Source: Angiostrongylus vasorum (lineage: Eukaryota; Nematoda; Chromadorea; Rhabditida; Metastrongylidae). Taken from it: a stretch of 64,000 bases of DNA. The stretch lies in NCBI GenBank assembly GCA_018806985.1, contig JADANN010000468.1, forward strand, positions 2,801,072 to 2,865,071. The letters are read 5' to 3'. The notes below the pieces were generated by a model, which saw nothing but the letters and a program-made list of their open reading frames with translations, had not been told where the DNA came from and ran no database searches. The position numbers were made by a program, and so were the translations under genes. Below, in pieces: positions 47,526 to 58,700 of the stretch; positions within the stretch are counted from its first letter, which is position 1, and the number at the start of each line of letters is the position of its first letter.

Positions 47526-50500
47526 ATGGATTCTGCTGCTCAGTTACCAACAGCCATGAGCCCTCAGGTCTGTTTTGGATATATCTGTAATTACTAGAAT
47601 AGACAAAGTACTACAAGGAGACTGTTTCTTGAGATTTTGTGGATTTTTGTAGTTAAGAGATCGACTCCGCAACAGCATATGACTGGTTTTTCCATAAAGT
47701 CACCTTTTAGTTTGGGGGTCTAAAATGGCGGGATTATCTTTGCATGGTTCCCTTGTGGTTTTCTTCTCAGAGTTAGGAAATTTCTTCACCATGGTGATTA
47801 TCGGCAATATGGTGCCTACTGATTTAACTTAGCTCTTACCAACAATGAAACCTGAATCCATGTAGTGATTTAGGCCGATACACAACGAAGTAATCAGGAA
47901 GAACAGGCTCGGAAAGAAGCAGAAAATCGGGAAAATGCAATTAACTCCATGCTCTCGCAGGTTGTTTCCGTCCTAGTGTTGAATAAAAACTTGATAGTTA
48001 TTCCTGTTGTTCCACTAAGTTGAGCAAGTTTAGAGTTTTTTAGTTTTTTTCTCGCTTACTCTTCTCAGGATTTTTGCTTTAGATTTTGGACCAACAGGCG
48101 TTAGTGCGACTGAGTAATTTATCTGCAGTTAAACCAGATAAGGCTAAAATGGTTGAATCAGCCGTCATTAATATGGCCCGGTAAGAGATGAAATATTCTC
48201 CTTTTTTGGATTTCTTTCTTTCTTTTTTTATTGCTTTTTAACGTTCTATTGTAGCTCATGTAATTGATGGAATATGTTTCCCGTCTGTTGAACTTAGTTC
48301 TGTTACCTTTGTGGAATCCCACTTCTTCTATTGTTCGAGTCATCAAAATACAATGTAGTTGGGACAGCTCTGTGAGTTCTTGTTTTTAGACGAGGGCAGT
48401 TGGTAGGGAAATTATCTGATGAGGGATTGAAGCAATTGATGGAACGTGTCTCTCAACAAACCACACGGACAACCACTGTGAAGGTTCGTTATAGTGTACA
48501 CGTTCTTGCCTTTTACGTCCGATGTCACATTATGTCTATAAGTTTTTAGAAGTCTTTTTTAGTCAGTTACAGTTACTTTTATTGTAAGTAAAGTTAGGGA
48601 TTTTGGTCATGATTTTTGCTATTGAGTTTCACTGCATTCAGTACGAGGAATGCAGGTGAGCTGTATTACATAAAATTCTAGAAGAGGATTTAAAAAGGAA
48701 TGTATCCATTTGAACGGCTCAACATAGCAAGTATGCCAACATTGACTTTAGCTGAAATGTTAGCTACGTTAAGGGAAATTAACCGTGCTATTAATTCATG
48801 TTGTTTACTTCTAGATCACCTGTACCACCTGTAGTCCCGTTGATCGTCGACTGACTCGAACGGGCGCCAATAAATCTTCCAATTTTCCCTATCGCGTGCA
48901 AGAGGAGCCCAGTGGGTTCTGCTTGCCCTAGGAACACGTTGAGCATCATATCTTTCTTCTAGGCATTTCGTGAAGAACTCTGATCATCGGGTCGGTGGTC
49001 TTCCTACAGTGCGTTTGACATCCCGAAGAATCCAGTCACTAACGGCTTTTATCCATCGGTTGTCGTTCATACGCATTACGTGTCCCGCCCACTTTATCTT
49101 CGACTGTTTGGCGTACAGAACCACACCTTTGATTCTGGATCGTAGACGCAGGTCGGAGCTTCGGATCCCTTCCCTTACTTGGTGTGACACGGGATGCTCT
49201 TAGCATCGTGCTTTCGACTGCGCGTTCAATTACACTAAGTCACCTTTCATTCTGCTTACACCGCGACCAGGTTTCTGACGCATACCTTAAGGCAGGAAGT
49301 ACTGTTGAGCCGAAAAGTTCGGCACAGAGTCGGATGTTTTTTGTTCGCACTACATCTTCCGTGCTCTTGAAAGCTCTTCACGTCGCTCGCTTCCTGCTGC
49401 TCATCTTTGCAGCTAAGCCGTTCATCATGTTGGTTTGCCGACCTAGATACAACGTAACTGGAGCCTGGAATATTTAAAGATATTCATTCCGTTGAACGTG
49501 AATGGGACATAAGAAACCAATCCATTCCTCATTAACATCGTTTTTGTGATATTTAGTCGACGATCAATCTTTCCACATGTTCTATCAAAGTCGGCAAAGC
49601 ATTCGTTCTGCTTAGTTAATGTTTTGTGTTATAAGAACCATATCATCAGCAAAATGAAGATGGTGTATTTGTCGCCCCCATGTTGTCCCATTCCAATGTT
49701 CGTATGACGTTCTCGGGGGTGGCGGTAAGTGATTTTGGCGAGATAGTATCACCTTGCCTAACCCATCTTTTTGATGTAGATATCAATATCATTGTAGAAT
49801 GGTGATATCTTGGTTGTGAGATTTCTATACAACTCACGAAGATTCTTTATGTACTGAGTAGGGACTCTTGACTATCAAGGGCTTCCATGACTGCTTCTAT
49901 CTCAATTGAATCGAAGGCCTTCTGTAAATCGATGAAAGTGAGACAGAGCGGCCTTTTGTACTCTCGCGATACTTCAATGAGCCTTTCTTTCGTGTGCATA
50001 TGGTCTATCGTAATGAATCTTTTTCGAAAGCTTGCTTGCTCACATGGTTCTGTTGTCCAGTGTGCTGTCAATCTTTTTTGAATGACTAGAGTGAAACGTT
50101 TGTTGACGTTAAGACCGACAGTAAGCAGATTGGGCGATAGTTGCCGATATCGTGTAGCTCACCCTTGAACATTAAAATAGTCTTGCTGGTTTTCCATTGA
50201 ATAGGGAAGTTGCTGTGAAGAGCCTAGCCAGTGTGTTGATGAGGACTGGCTGAAGGTCGTCCAGGTGTGCAGATCTTATCCTGCAAGCACCTGATGCTGT
50301 TCGATTTTCATCGACGAATTAGCACTTCGGACTTTGGAAAGGAGAACCGGTGGTACGAAAATATGCATCCTTCTTTATTTATATTAGGGAAGAAGGACGT
50401 GGCTATTGAAGAGATCTGAGTAGTAGTGGTGAATGATTTTCTCCATTGCCTTTCTGGACGCTGTGAATATTCCGTCTGGGCGTCGGAGTGCAATCATCTT

Positions 50501-52633
50501 GGTCTTGTAACTGGCGAAGCTTCGGTTGGCTTTGCGAATGCTTTTTCCAGCCTCTGCAGCTTCGACCATTACTGCGGCTCTTCTCTTTTTAAGATCTTCA
50601 TTTATCGACTGTTTGCATTGTTTTGCAAGTTCGGACGTTAATTCACGGTTGCCTGCAGCTCGTGCGATTCCACGCTGGAGTATCAGCTCGCGTGTTTCTA
50701 GAGAGAGACCTGAGGTATTTTGGTGACTTTCGAACTCTCAACTTTCATAGCGCTAACGTGAAAATGTTGAATGAGACTATCATATTTCTCGTCGGTGCTA
50801 TCGAGAACGGTATCTTCCTAACAGCCGTCTAGTGAATTACTAAGTCCGAGTTTATGATGGTTTTGGGACTTCGTCTTCTCAATTTTGTCGCTTTTTCCTT
50901 TTCCGCGAGCAATGAAATCTTGAACGGAGGAGTCGATGGTCTGGTCCCATGTAGAATCTTGAAACAACAGCGACATCAGTAAGCCAAGCCTTCGAATTAC
51001 TACGATGTGGTCTATTTCATTATGGTGCTCTCCGCTGGGAGACTCCGACGTACAGCGTTGAGAATGGAGCTTCTGGATTGTGAGTTGCCATGAATGGTCG
51101 CCATGATAAAGTCAGACAGCCGGTCACGCTACTCGTTCCATTCTAATCATTGGGTCTTAATATGACGTTCTTCAGACTTTCTTTGTGGGTCACTCTTAGC
51201 GTTGAAATCTCCAAGGCTAACTTTAAGTAATGAATGCTCATCTCTGAAGAAGTTCTTCAAGTCCACACGGAACGCTTCGACTTCTTCGTCGTAGCTTGAT
51301 GTCGATGCGTAAACGACGAAGATTGTCAAAGCCGGTATTGATCCACATCTTTTCAGTCGTAAACGTCCGACTTGGGTTGTTAGTTGTTCAAATGAATCGA
51401 TGTTCATGGACAAACTCGTGTTGACGAGAACGCCGACGCCGCCGACTCCTCTACTGTGGCATGGTTCCGAGGAACAGTTCTTCTCCGGTGTCATATATGG
51501 CCTTGAATGGGTGGCGTCGTCTCGTCTGGGCCAGGACGATGACGCACCTTATCCTTTTCGCTTGCATGAGCAAGTCTTCTATCGAGGACTCGGATGCAAG
51601 TGTATGTGCATTGTAGATACAGATCGTCATCATAGTTCTTCGTGATCCAGACAGCTTCCATTGGCCCTGAGATTTTAGCAGCCTCTCCGTACTCGTCCTA
51701 CCCAACGCTGCGAAACTGAAGGTTTTTTCGGGGTCAGAGGAATGAGGCCTGTTTTTTTACTTTTTTTTTACTGTGTTTAGCATTTTGATACCACGTATAG
51801 CTTGCTGAGCTCTGAACATGGGGCCTGGGTATACTCACGAGTAGGTTGCGAGGATCTCCAAGAGTGGACATGGAGCTGATTTGTTGAAGGCGACTCCTAA
51901 CCGCCTCCTATATACTTCTCTGTTACTTGATTGTAGACTTATGGCCGAATTGACTCGTAGGATACAATCCGCATAAACGAAAACACACCCACGCACGCAT
52001 GCATGAATACCCCTCGCAAATACAGAAAGTATGTGCCAAATCGGCGCAACAGAAACAGGGAGTCCATCTTTTGGGTCCATCTGCGTCTCAGGGAAACAAA
52101 TGATCCGCGCCTGTAGATGCGCCACGTAGCCTTTCGACCAACCGGCTCGAGACCCCTTATGTGAGGGAGATCGTAGTACGTCTGGATAATGTTGTTTATT
52201 CCTTAGACTTGAATGATGTGCTTGATTTAAACAAAGAACATACGTAGGCACTGTTTAGAATTAGATTTGGTCGGAATACTGCAAGGCTTGTTCTCTGGGT
52301 ACTTAGGTCGGTGTTTAATCGGGCAAGTCTTCAACGATGATATTTAGGGTGTACGATTTGTTCAGCATTGCGTTAAACGAATATTTTCGTGAGTGTTACT
52401 TTCAAAAAGTAAAAAGTGCTGAGTAAGAGGTTTTGTTCACAAATGTTCACTAGTGGTTTTTAAGTAATTGGTAACATGTAACTCCGTCTGGGGAGTCGTT
52501 TTTAAGAGCTCTGAGTAGCCTTTTTAATACGATTTTTTACAGGAATGTTTTCAAGAAAGTAGAAATTTGGTTTTGTTTCTAGTTTGATCGACGTCGCAAC
52601 AACCTCGATTCTGATGGGGATGATGACTACTGA
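47526..52633 (+). CDS. pdcd5: PDCD5 (programmed cell death 5 family)
   Basis: Five exons: 47526-47567, 47874-47960, 48083-48180, 48390-48483, 52583-52633. That is 372 nt and 123 aa, against 125 in human. Exon 2 has [20 protein letters not shown]. Exon 3 has [20 protein letters not shown] and SAVINMA. Exon 4 has [20 protein letters not shown] and [10 protein letters not shown]. Exon 5 has [16 protein letters not shown] and stop, the usual acidic tail. PDCD5 is a small three-helix nuclear and cytosolic protein tied to apoptosis, TIP60 and the CCT chaperonin. All phases agree and no defect is seen. Intron 4 is 4.1 kb because it contains an antisense RTE element. Intron 4 must be spliced whole for the conserved C-terminus to be made. 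Confidence 0.96.
48808..52188 (-). mobile_element. Almost full-length RTE element in PDCD5 intron 4 (RTE-F)
   Basis: 3381 bp flanked by 10-bp direct repeats ATGTTGTTTA (48798-48807 and 52189-52198). On the minus strand: a leader (52188 to about 51735); endonuclease 51705-51147 ([16 protein letters not shown], then [15 protein letters not shown] and [14 protein letters not shown]); linker 50570-50310; and RT pieces including [20 protein letters not shown] (50071-49847), GDTISPKSL and RTLEWDNMG near 49780, and [16 protein letters not shown] (49190-48984). The 3' tail is a short GGTGGTACAGGTGATC tandem. Frameshifts and stops mean it no longer encodes one continuous protein. Confidence 0.85.
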
Positions 52634-52639
52634 AGGACG

Positions 52640-54480
52640 TTGCTGTCACGTTTGCCATAATTTCTGAAATATCTCTTCTTAAACAGTTGCCCTGGTTTGC
52701 ATATTCACAAGGGTGCATGTAAATTAGTTTCGTTTCAATTTGATAAATTCTATTTTACGGCTAATGTGTTTTTTTATCTAAATGTCCACCTCTGCTGACA
52801 TCTTTAAATGGCGATCGGTTATCACACCAGCAAAAAAGTAAAGGAGAGTACGTAGTAACAGTTGTTTACCAGCACAGCAGGTCTTTATTGCAGAGGCGTG
52901 CAATTCCAGTACATATCCTGTTAATCCACTTCACTGCCGTGCACATTGATTTCAGTACGCAAGCTGCTGTACGTTTTGGACCGTACATCTTGATTTCAAT
53001 GCACATTTCAGTTGCGTTCCAATGACACGCGGTCCAATGGGCCTGCTACGCGATAACGGCCACGGTGGTGAAAAGGTTGAACTATTTGTATTGTGACAAC
53101 AATGTAGTGCACAGCGTTGACCAAAATTACTTCTCTTTCAATATTTTCACGTGTATATATCATTCTTCAATCATATGAAACCTTCACCGCTCTGTAGTTA
53201 CTGGCTTGTCAAACACAGGTTTCATTGGGGCTGGTCCATGGATAGGTGTTCTTGGCTATACTTACAGGAAGCCGTTTCAGACGGTAGGATGTAATTGGGG
53301 ATATCAAAAACATGAACACGATACAGAAATACCTTTCAACTACCACACAAAACCATGAGCAAAGATAGTGTCATCGTGATTGACAAGTTTTTTTCTCATC
53401 ACACACAAGAGGTGTCCAGGAACACGGAAATAAACACAGAAGAACACAGCCGATATGCAGAAGTTGGAGAGGCGCAGAGAAAATGTGGGGGGAACGAATA
53501 GCAGATCGCAAATCTCGAGAAACGAGCGTATCCATTGGGTGGGATCACAGACTGTACGTCTTGATTACAACGCGCATTCCGTTTGCGCCAATGACATACG
53601 GTCCGACGATACATGCGGAAACGGTCACGATCACCAAGGATTAATTTGAATTAATATTGTTCGGCAGGTTCTTCCTTTTGCTACAATCGAGTCTCGTGGT
53701 AGGTGTGCTGGTGATTCCTTAAAGATTTTCCTTCAGGACGACAATTCATGACGTTAATTTACCTTGAAAAGACCGTCGGAATGAGAACATCGAGCGCTTT
53801 GGCTTAGGTGATTCTATTAGGAAATTAATTTGGCTACATATTGCAGTCTGAGAGGTTGACTGGTACACCATAGGACCCAGTGTTATTCGAAGGATGTTGG
53901 TAGAGTTCATTTGCAAATGGGGCGAACCAAACAATTAGGGAATGGGAACTAAGTGAAATGGGGGAAAAGAGGTGCTTGTGTCATCTTTAGGACATAAATG
54001 AACACGCTGCATTAGAAGCAAATGAGGTCGCAACCATTTATTGGCTTCAGAAAACGATGAAATGCTTTCTTTCTGTTTAAGTAGTTGATGAATTTAAACA
54101 GGTTCTCAGTTCGGCTTCTATTTCTTCCTTGTTTCTCATTTGCAACGCGTTAACCCTCCATTATTACTTCTATTACTCGAGTAAGCATGCAAGATTTGAG
54201 AAAAGCGTTATTCGCCTTCACCAAGCATCGTAGAGTTCACTGAATACATAGTTTACCTATAAAATGAATTGCAAGGTCCTACCGATATAGTAACTGAGTG
54301 TTTTTTATCTTCATAAGTACTGAGTTGCCGACGCGGATGGGATGGTAGGCTTGGTTATACCAGACCTCGAGACTGAACCAAAGACCATATATGTATTGCA
54401 AGGCGCCTCTCAACATTGTTCTACATCCGCCACCGAAAGTTTGATGCGAGCGATTTTCAAATAACTTTGGTGTAAATCTT
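52640..54480. other. No gene recognised; weak repeat copies
   Basis: It contains the GTACGGTCC/GGACCGTAC repeat related to 26500-26580 at about 52950-53010, and again near 53540-53610. No coding sequence was identified. Confidence 0.45.
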
Positions 54481-54489
54481 AGGCATCAG

Positions 54490-54960
54490 CCCAGACATGG
54501 ACTAGTACCTCAGCGACGTCAAGAATACTGCGCACTACGACCCACAAAGCTCTTAAAGGACGTCGTCTGAAATATAACCTGTACATACACAATCTTGCCG
54601 GAATGCGAAGCTCTGATTATCGAAACCTATCCAATCTTCGAGATCCAGGACAACACACATCGGTAGTAAAACATACATGGGCTGGTCATATAATGAGAAG
54701 AACAGACGACAGATAGAAGAAAAGAACTGTGGAGTGGACTTTAAGAGAATGCAAGCGTCCTTTAGGAGATCACCCAAACGATAGGTAAATATGTTCGTGG
54801 CTACTATCAACCAGCTGCACTCGCAGATGGTAACGGCTTCGGGATTACGGAATGGTTCTCGCAGATATCACCATGTAAGATGCCGACCACCACTATGGCG
54901 ATAATTGCGCGAGAGAGGAACGAATGGAAAATGTGCTAGGATTTGCACAACTCTTGAAAA
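54490..54960 (+). pseudogene. RTE C-terminal fragment
   Basis: The plus strand reads KGRRLKYNLYIHNLAGMRSS, then VKHTWAGHIMRRTDDR, then RTVEWTLRECKRPLGDHP and RERNEWKMC. This is the C-terminal tail of the RTE subfamily that ends near 14200. Upstream RT is absent. Confidence 0.65.
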
Positions 54961-55770
54961 TGGGCCGTTTAAGTATCCAAGTAAAGAAATCTTAGGTATC
55001 ATTACGTTCGGCTTGGGCAAATTTAACTGGAATGGAGTCTGTCACATCTCAAGGTCGTATTGTTGCCATTCTCACTGTGATCAGAGTATGATTAAGGCTA
55101 AAACGCAAACTCAGAAAGGAGCGGAAAACCTGAACTCTATAAGAGGTTCTCATAGCATTTAGCTGTAGCACTTATCAGATCATCGACCGGATTGGATATT
55201 ATCATTGAGAAGCCGGTTCACAATAGGTGAGAGTTTGGTATACTATGCTTTCACCGCTCACGGATCCCGATCCTGACCCGCGAGATCCAGCTCTGCTTTC
55301 TGTTTCAACTTGTTTTCCTTATCTTCGCTATCCGTCGCTCATTTATGTACATCCATGATCCACACGACTCGTGACCAACTGTTTGCATTGGAAGCGAATT
55401 TCATAAAACTTTCCACATTGTATGGCATCTTTGATATCAGCCAAATGCATATTTCTATCCAGAATTCTTAAGGAGAACCGCACTATGTATAAGCTAGAAA
55501 TCTTTTTTATTGATTTATTTTCTTGCAGTTTCATCAGCTGTCAACTAGAGCGGTAGACATTTTTTGGAATAGGAAAGAAATTAATTTAGCATATGATCTA
55601 AGAGATAGTTGTTTCATACCAAATCTATTCAGAAGCTTCATGATTTCATTAAGGATTTTCTTCCTTCTCCCAATAAGGAATATTTCAAAAAAAAATAGGA
55701 TCGAGATGCAAAAAAAAGCTTACAGGTGACCTAACCAACTATCTCATTAAGGAGAACTCTTGGTTAAGTA

Positions 55771-58700
55771 ATGTCAAAGCCATCTGGATGCTCGTTTCTT
55801 ATCGTTATCGTCACCTTGGCAGCTACAGTTTGGGCCGACAACTTGACCGAGATCGCAGACTATCATGGTGATACTCTATTTTTTGAACAAAGGTGGAGCT
55901 AATTTTTAGTTGTAGGCTACGAAAAAAGACTTATAGGAGAATAAAGTTTTCTAAAAAAGTCTTAAACCTTTTCAGTGAAGTGGGAATCACGTTTTCGCTC
56001 ATATGACCGACCCTTGCATGCCATCGTCGTTAATGAAAGTAATATGGTACCGTTGAGTGTAAGGTACTTCAAAGTTCTTACACTGAAATTATTCTACTGC
56101 TATATCTGGACTGTGGTGGTGACTTAATGATTTATTTGTCAGCTTTAACTTGATTTAATCTGAAATAAAATACTTGCTAGTGGAAACCGCTTTCTGCCTT
56201 TTTAACCCATTGTTATTTCAGTTTTTCTCAGAACTTAACCAGTTTACTAATTTTTTTGGCCCATGGTTACGGAAGTATCCATCTCAGAATTGGTGGTAAG
56301 AATTTGCAGGGAAGTTGCATAATCTTCGGTTTTGACTACATTTTCCTGCCGTCAAGTTTTCTCCTGCACATCACCTAAGCGACGAATGTTCAGGCGTCTG
56401 AAATCTCTGCAGTGCACTAATTAACAGAGTGTTTTCTCTGTTGTCCGACTTAGGAATTTTGTTTAGTTTTCGTCTGTTATTGAAATCTCGTCCGATCTAA
56501 GTCAGTGAAGCATGTTCGGATTTCCGAAACCTCTATAACCAATCAACCTGTGGTTTATTTTTTTCCGTTGATCGTTAGTCAACCTTTATGAACACTTAGC
56601 TTATAGGACTACTCGTCGGAAACGGTGTTCATGCGGATGCAGTGGATGTGATATATTTCCTGGTCGAACTTGCTGTAGCAGTGGTGCGAATTCTTAACTT
56701 ATTTCAAAAACTTATAAATTCTTAATAATGATAAGCTGACGATATTCACGATCATCTATAGCCAGAGGCTTTGTAAGAATTAACGATCCTAACTTCTCCT
56801 AACTATTATGTTTGTATTAGTTTCTTTATCCTCATCGACTGTTGCTATATAGGAATAAGGCATTGCTGTGTGGTAGATGAACTCTGTAATGAAGAAAAGA
56901 AACGACGATAGACTATTTACATCAATGAATAGTTCTGTTCCTGACGCAATGTTACTTAGTGTTTAGAATGCTGTAGCAGTGCACCACTACCGTTAGCATG
57001 CTGCCCACCTCCACCTCCTCCGAAACCATGCTGTCAGCCAGCCTACGGTCCGTGTTGTCCAGCGACGCCTAACTGCTGTCCGAATCCTTGTTGTAGGTGG
57101 GACGCACTTTCTTCTCGACCAGCGGCCAATTCAAATAAATAGCTCCAAAGCTACAAACTGTGTGGGAGGAATTTGTCGCCTTGTAGGTTGCAATCTAGAG
57201 AACTTCCTTTGTTGCCTGAATATCACGCTAAAATGGGATTTCTTTTCGTAGGTTATTATGACTGCTAAGGTCGCCTGTGGCGCAGTGATTGGAGGCGCCC
57301 TGCAATACACATGAGATCGACTCCCGCACCCTTGGCCCACCAAACTTTCCATCCCTCCAGGTTCGGCAGATTGGTACCAGACTTGTCTGGGAGGATAGCA
57401 GCACAGGCTGGATACATCGGTAGGCCACGGCGAGTCATTCTAAAAGCCAGATATACATTCAATCACCTCCAAACGATGCTTAATGAAGTCGAATTCATGG
57501 CGCTTCCCTAAGGACTTAATCAACACCGAGAGCATTATCCTTCATTATTATTACTGCTCCTGGATATCCTCACATGTCTTAATTGCAGTCTTCTGTCCAA
57601 ACCGGTCTGCAAATTGTATGGTGCACCAACATAAATATTTATGAATATCACTACCAGTATAAAGAAGAAGAACGCGTGTGACACAGTGATTAGAGGTGCA
57701 CTACTCTATATACACGATGTCATTGGTTTGATCCTGCCTCCTGGCCAAACAGCCGCGACATCTGTCCGGGATTGCCAAGTTGGTACAGCCTTGTCTGAAA
57801 TACCTGGATACTTGGACGCCCCCGTCCTCACTAGTTGTGCGGGCCCCAGCAAAATTCCCATTCTGCGGAGTTTCGCTGACTTAGCCATTGTGGTTCTCTG
57901 TAGTCCTGAGGTCAGCCTAGCCAAAGTCCATCCCAGATCGTCACCACCATAGGCAGTCCTCGCCCTGGTGGATCAGAGCGAGATTTGGCACCATGTGACT
58001 AGTTTGATGCCATGACGGTGGTGGATGCTATTGGTTTACGCTTAGTTGGGCTTCCTCATGGAAACGCCGGACTCCTCAGCTTGGGAGACGTTGCTGTGGG
58101 ATGAGCGTCCCTTCTGTACATCGCAGTCCGAAACCTAGAAACACCTCCCAACCACGATGAGACGGTAAACCGTTGGAAGGGGCTTGTCTGAAATGGTAAC
58201 AAGGAATAGGAAGCATTCGATGCTGATCAACCTCTCAAGGATGCGGTATGAATTTGACTTCACTGATTCATCGTAGAGGTGACTGAGCGCATATTAGGCT
58301 TATTACCGTGACTTACAATAATTTGCGAAGGCCTACGGATGTGACGTTTACTGCTGCTCTCCTCCCAATTTAGTCCGCAATCAATTTCTCGTCCCAGGAT
58401 GGAAAGAAGGTTTTTGTGAGCTCAGGGAACGGTATCGAACCAGAGGCCACGTGTTTATTCTAGGGCACCTCTAACCACTGCGCTAGGCATGCTCTTCCGA
58501 GAGGATGAAAATACTAATGGGTAGACTATCGTATGTCACTTTCGAGGCAAAGTATGAATTCAGTGATATCTTCTATGGTTAATGAAATGCAGTGTATGGC
58601 ATATTCCTAAGTGATTGGCCAACACAAACGCCTTATATTTTATGCGCTTCACATCCTTTCCAATAACTGAGGTTGGCTTACGCAGCCACTAAAGATTGTT

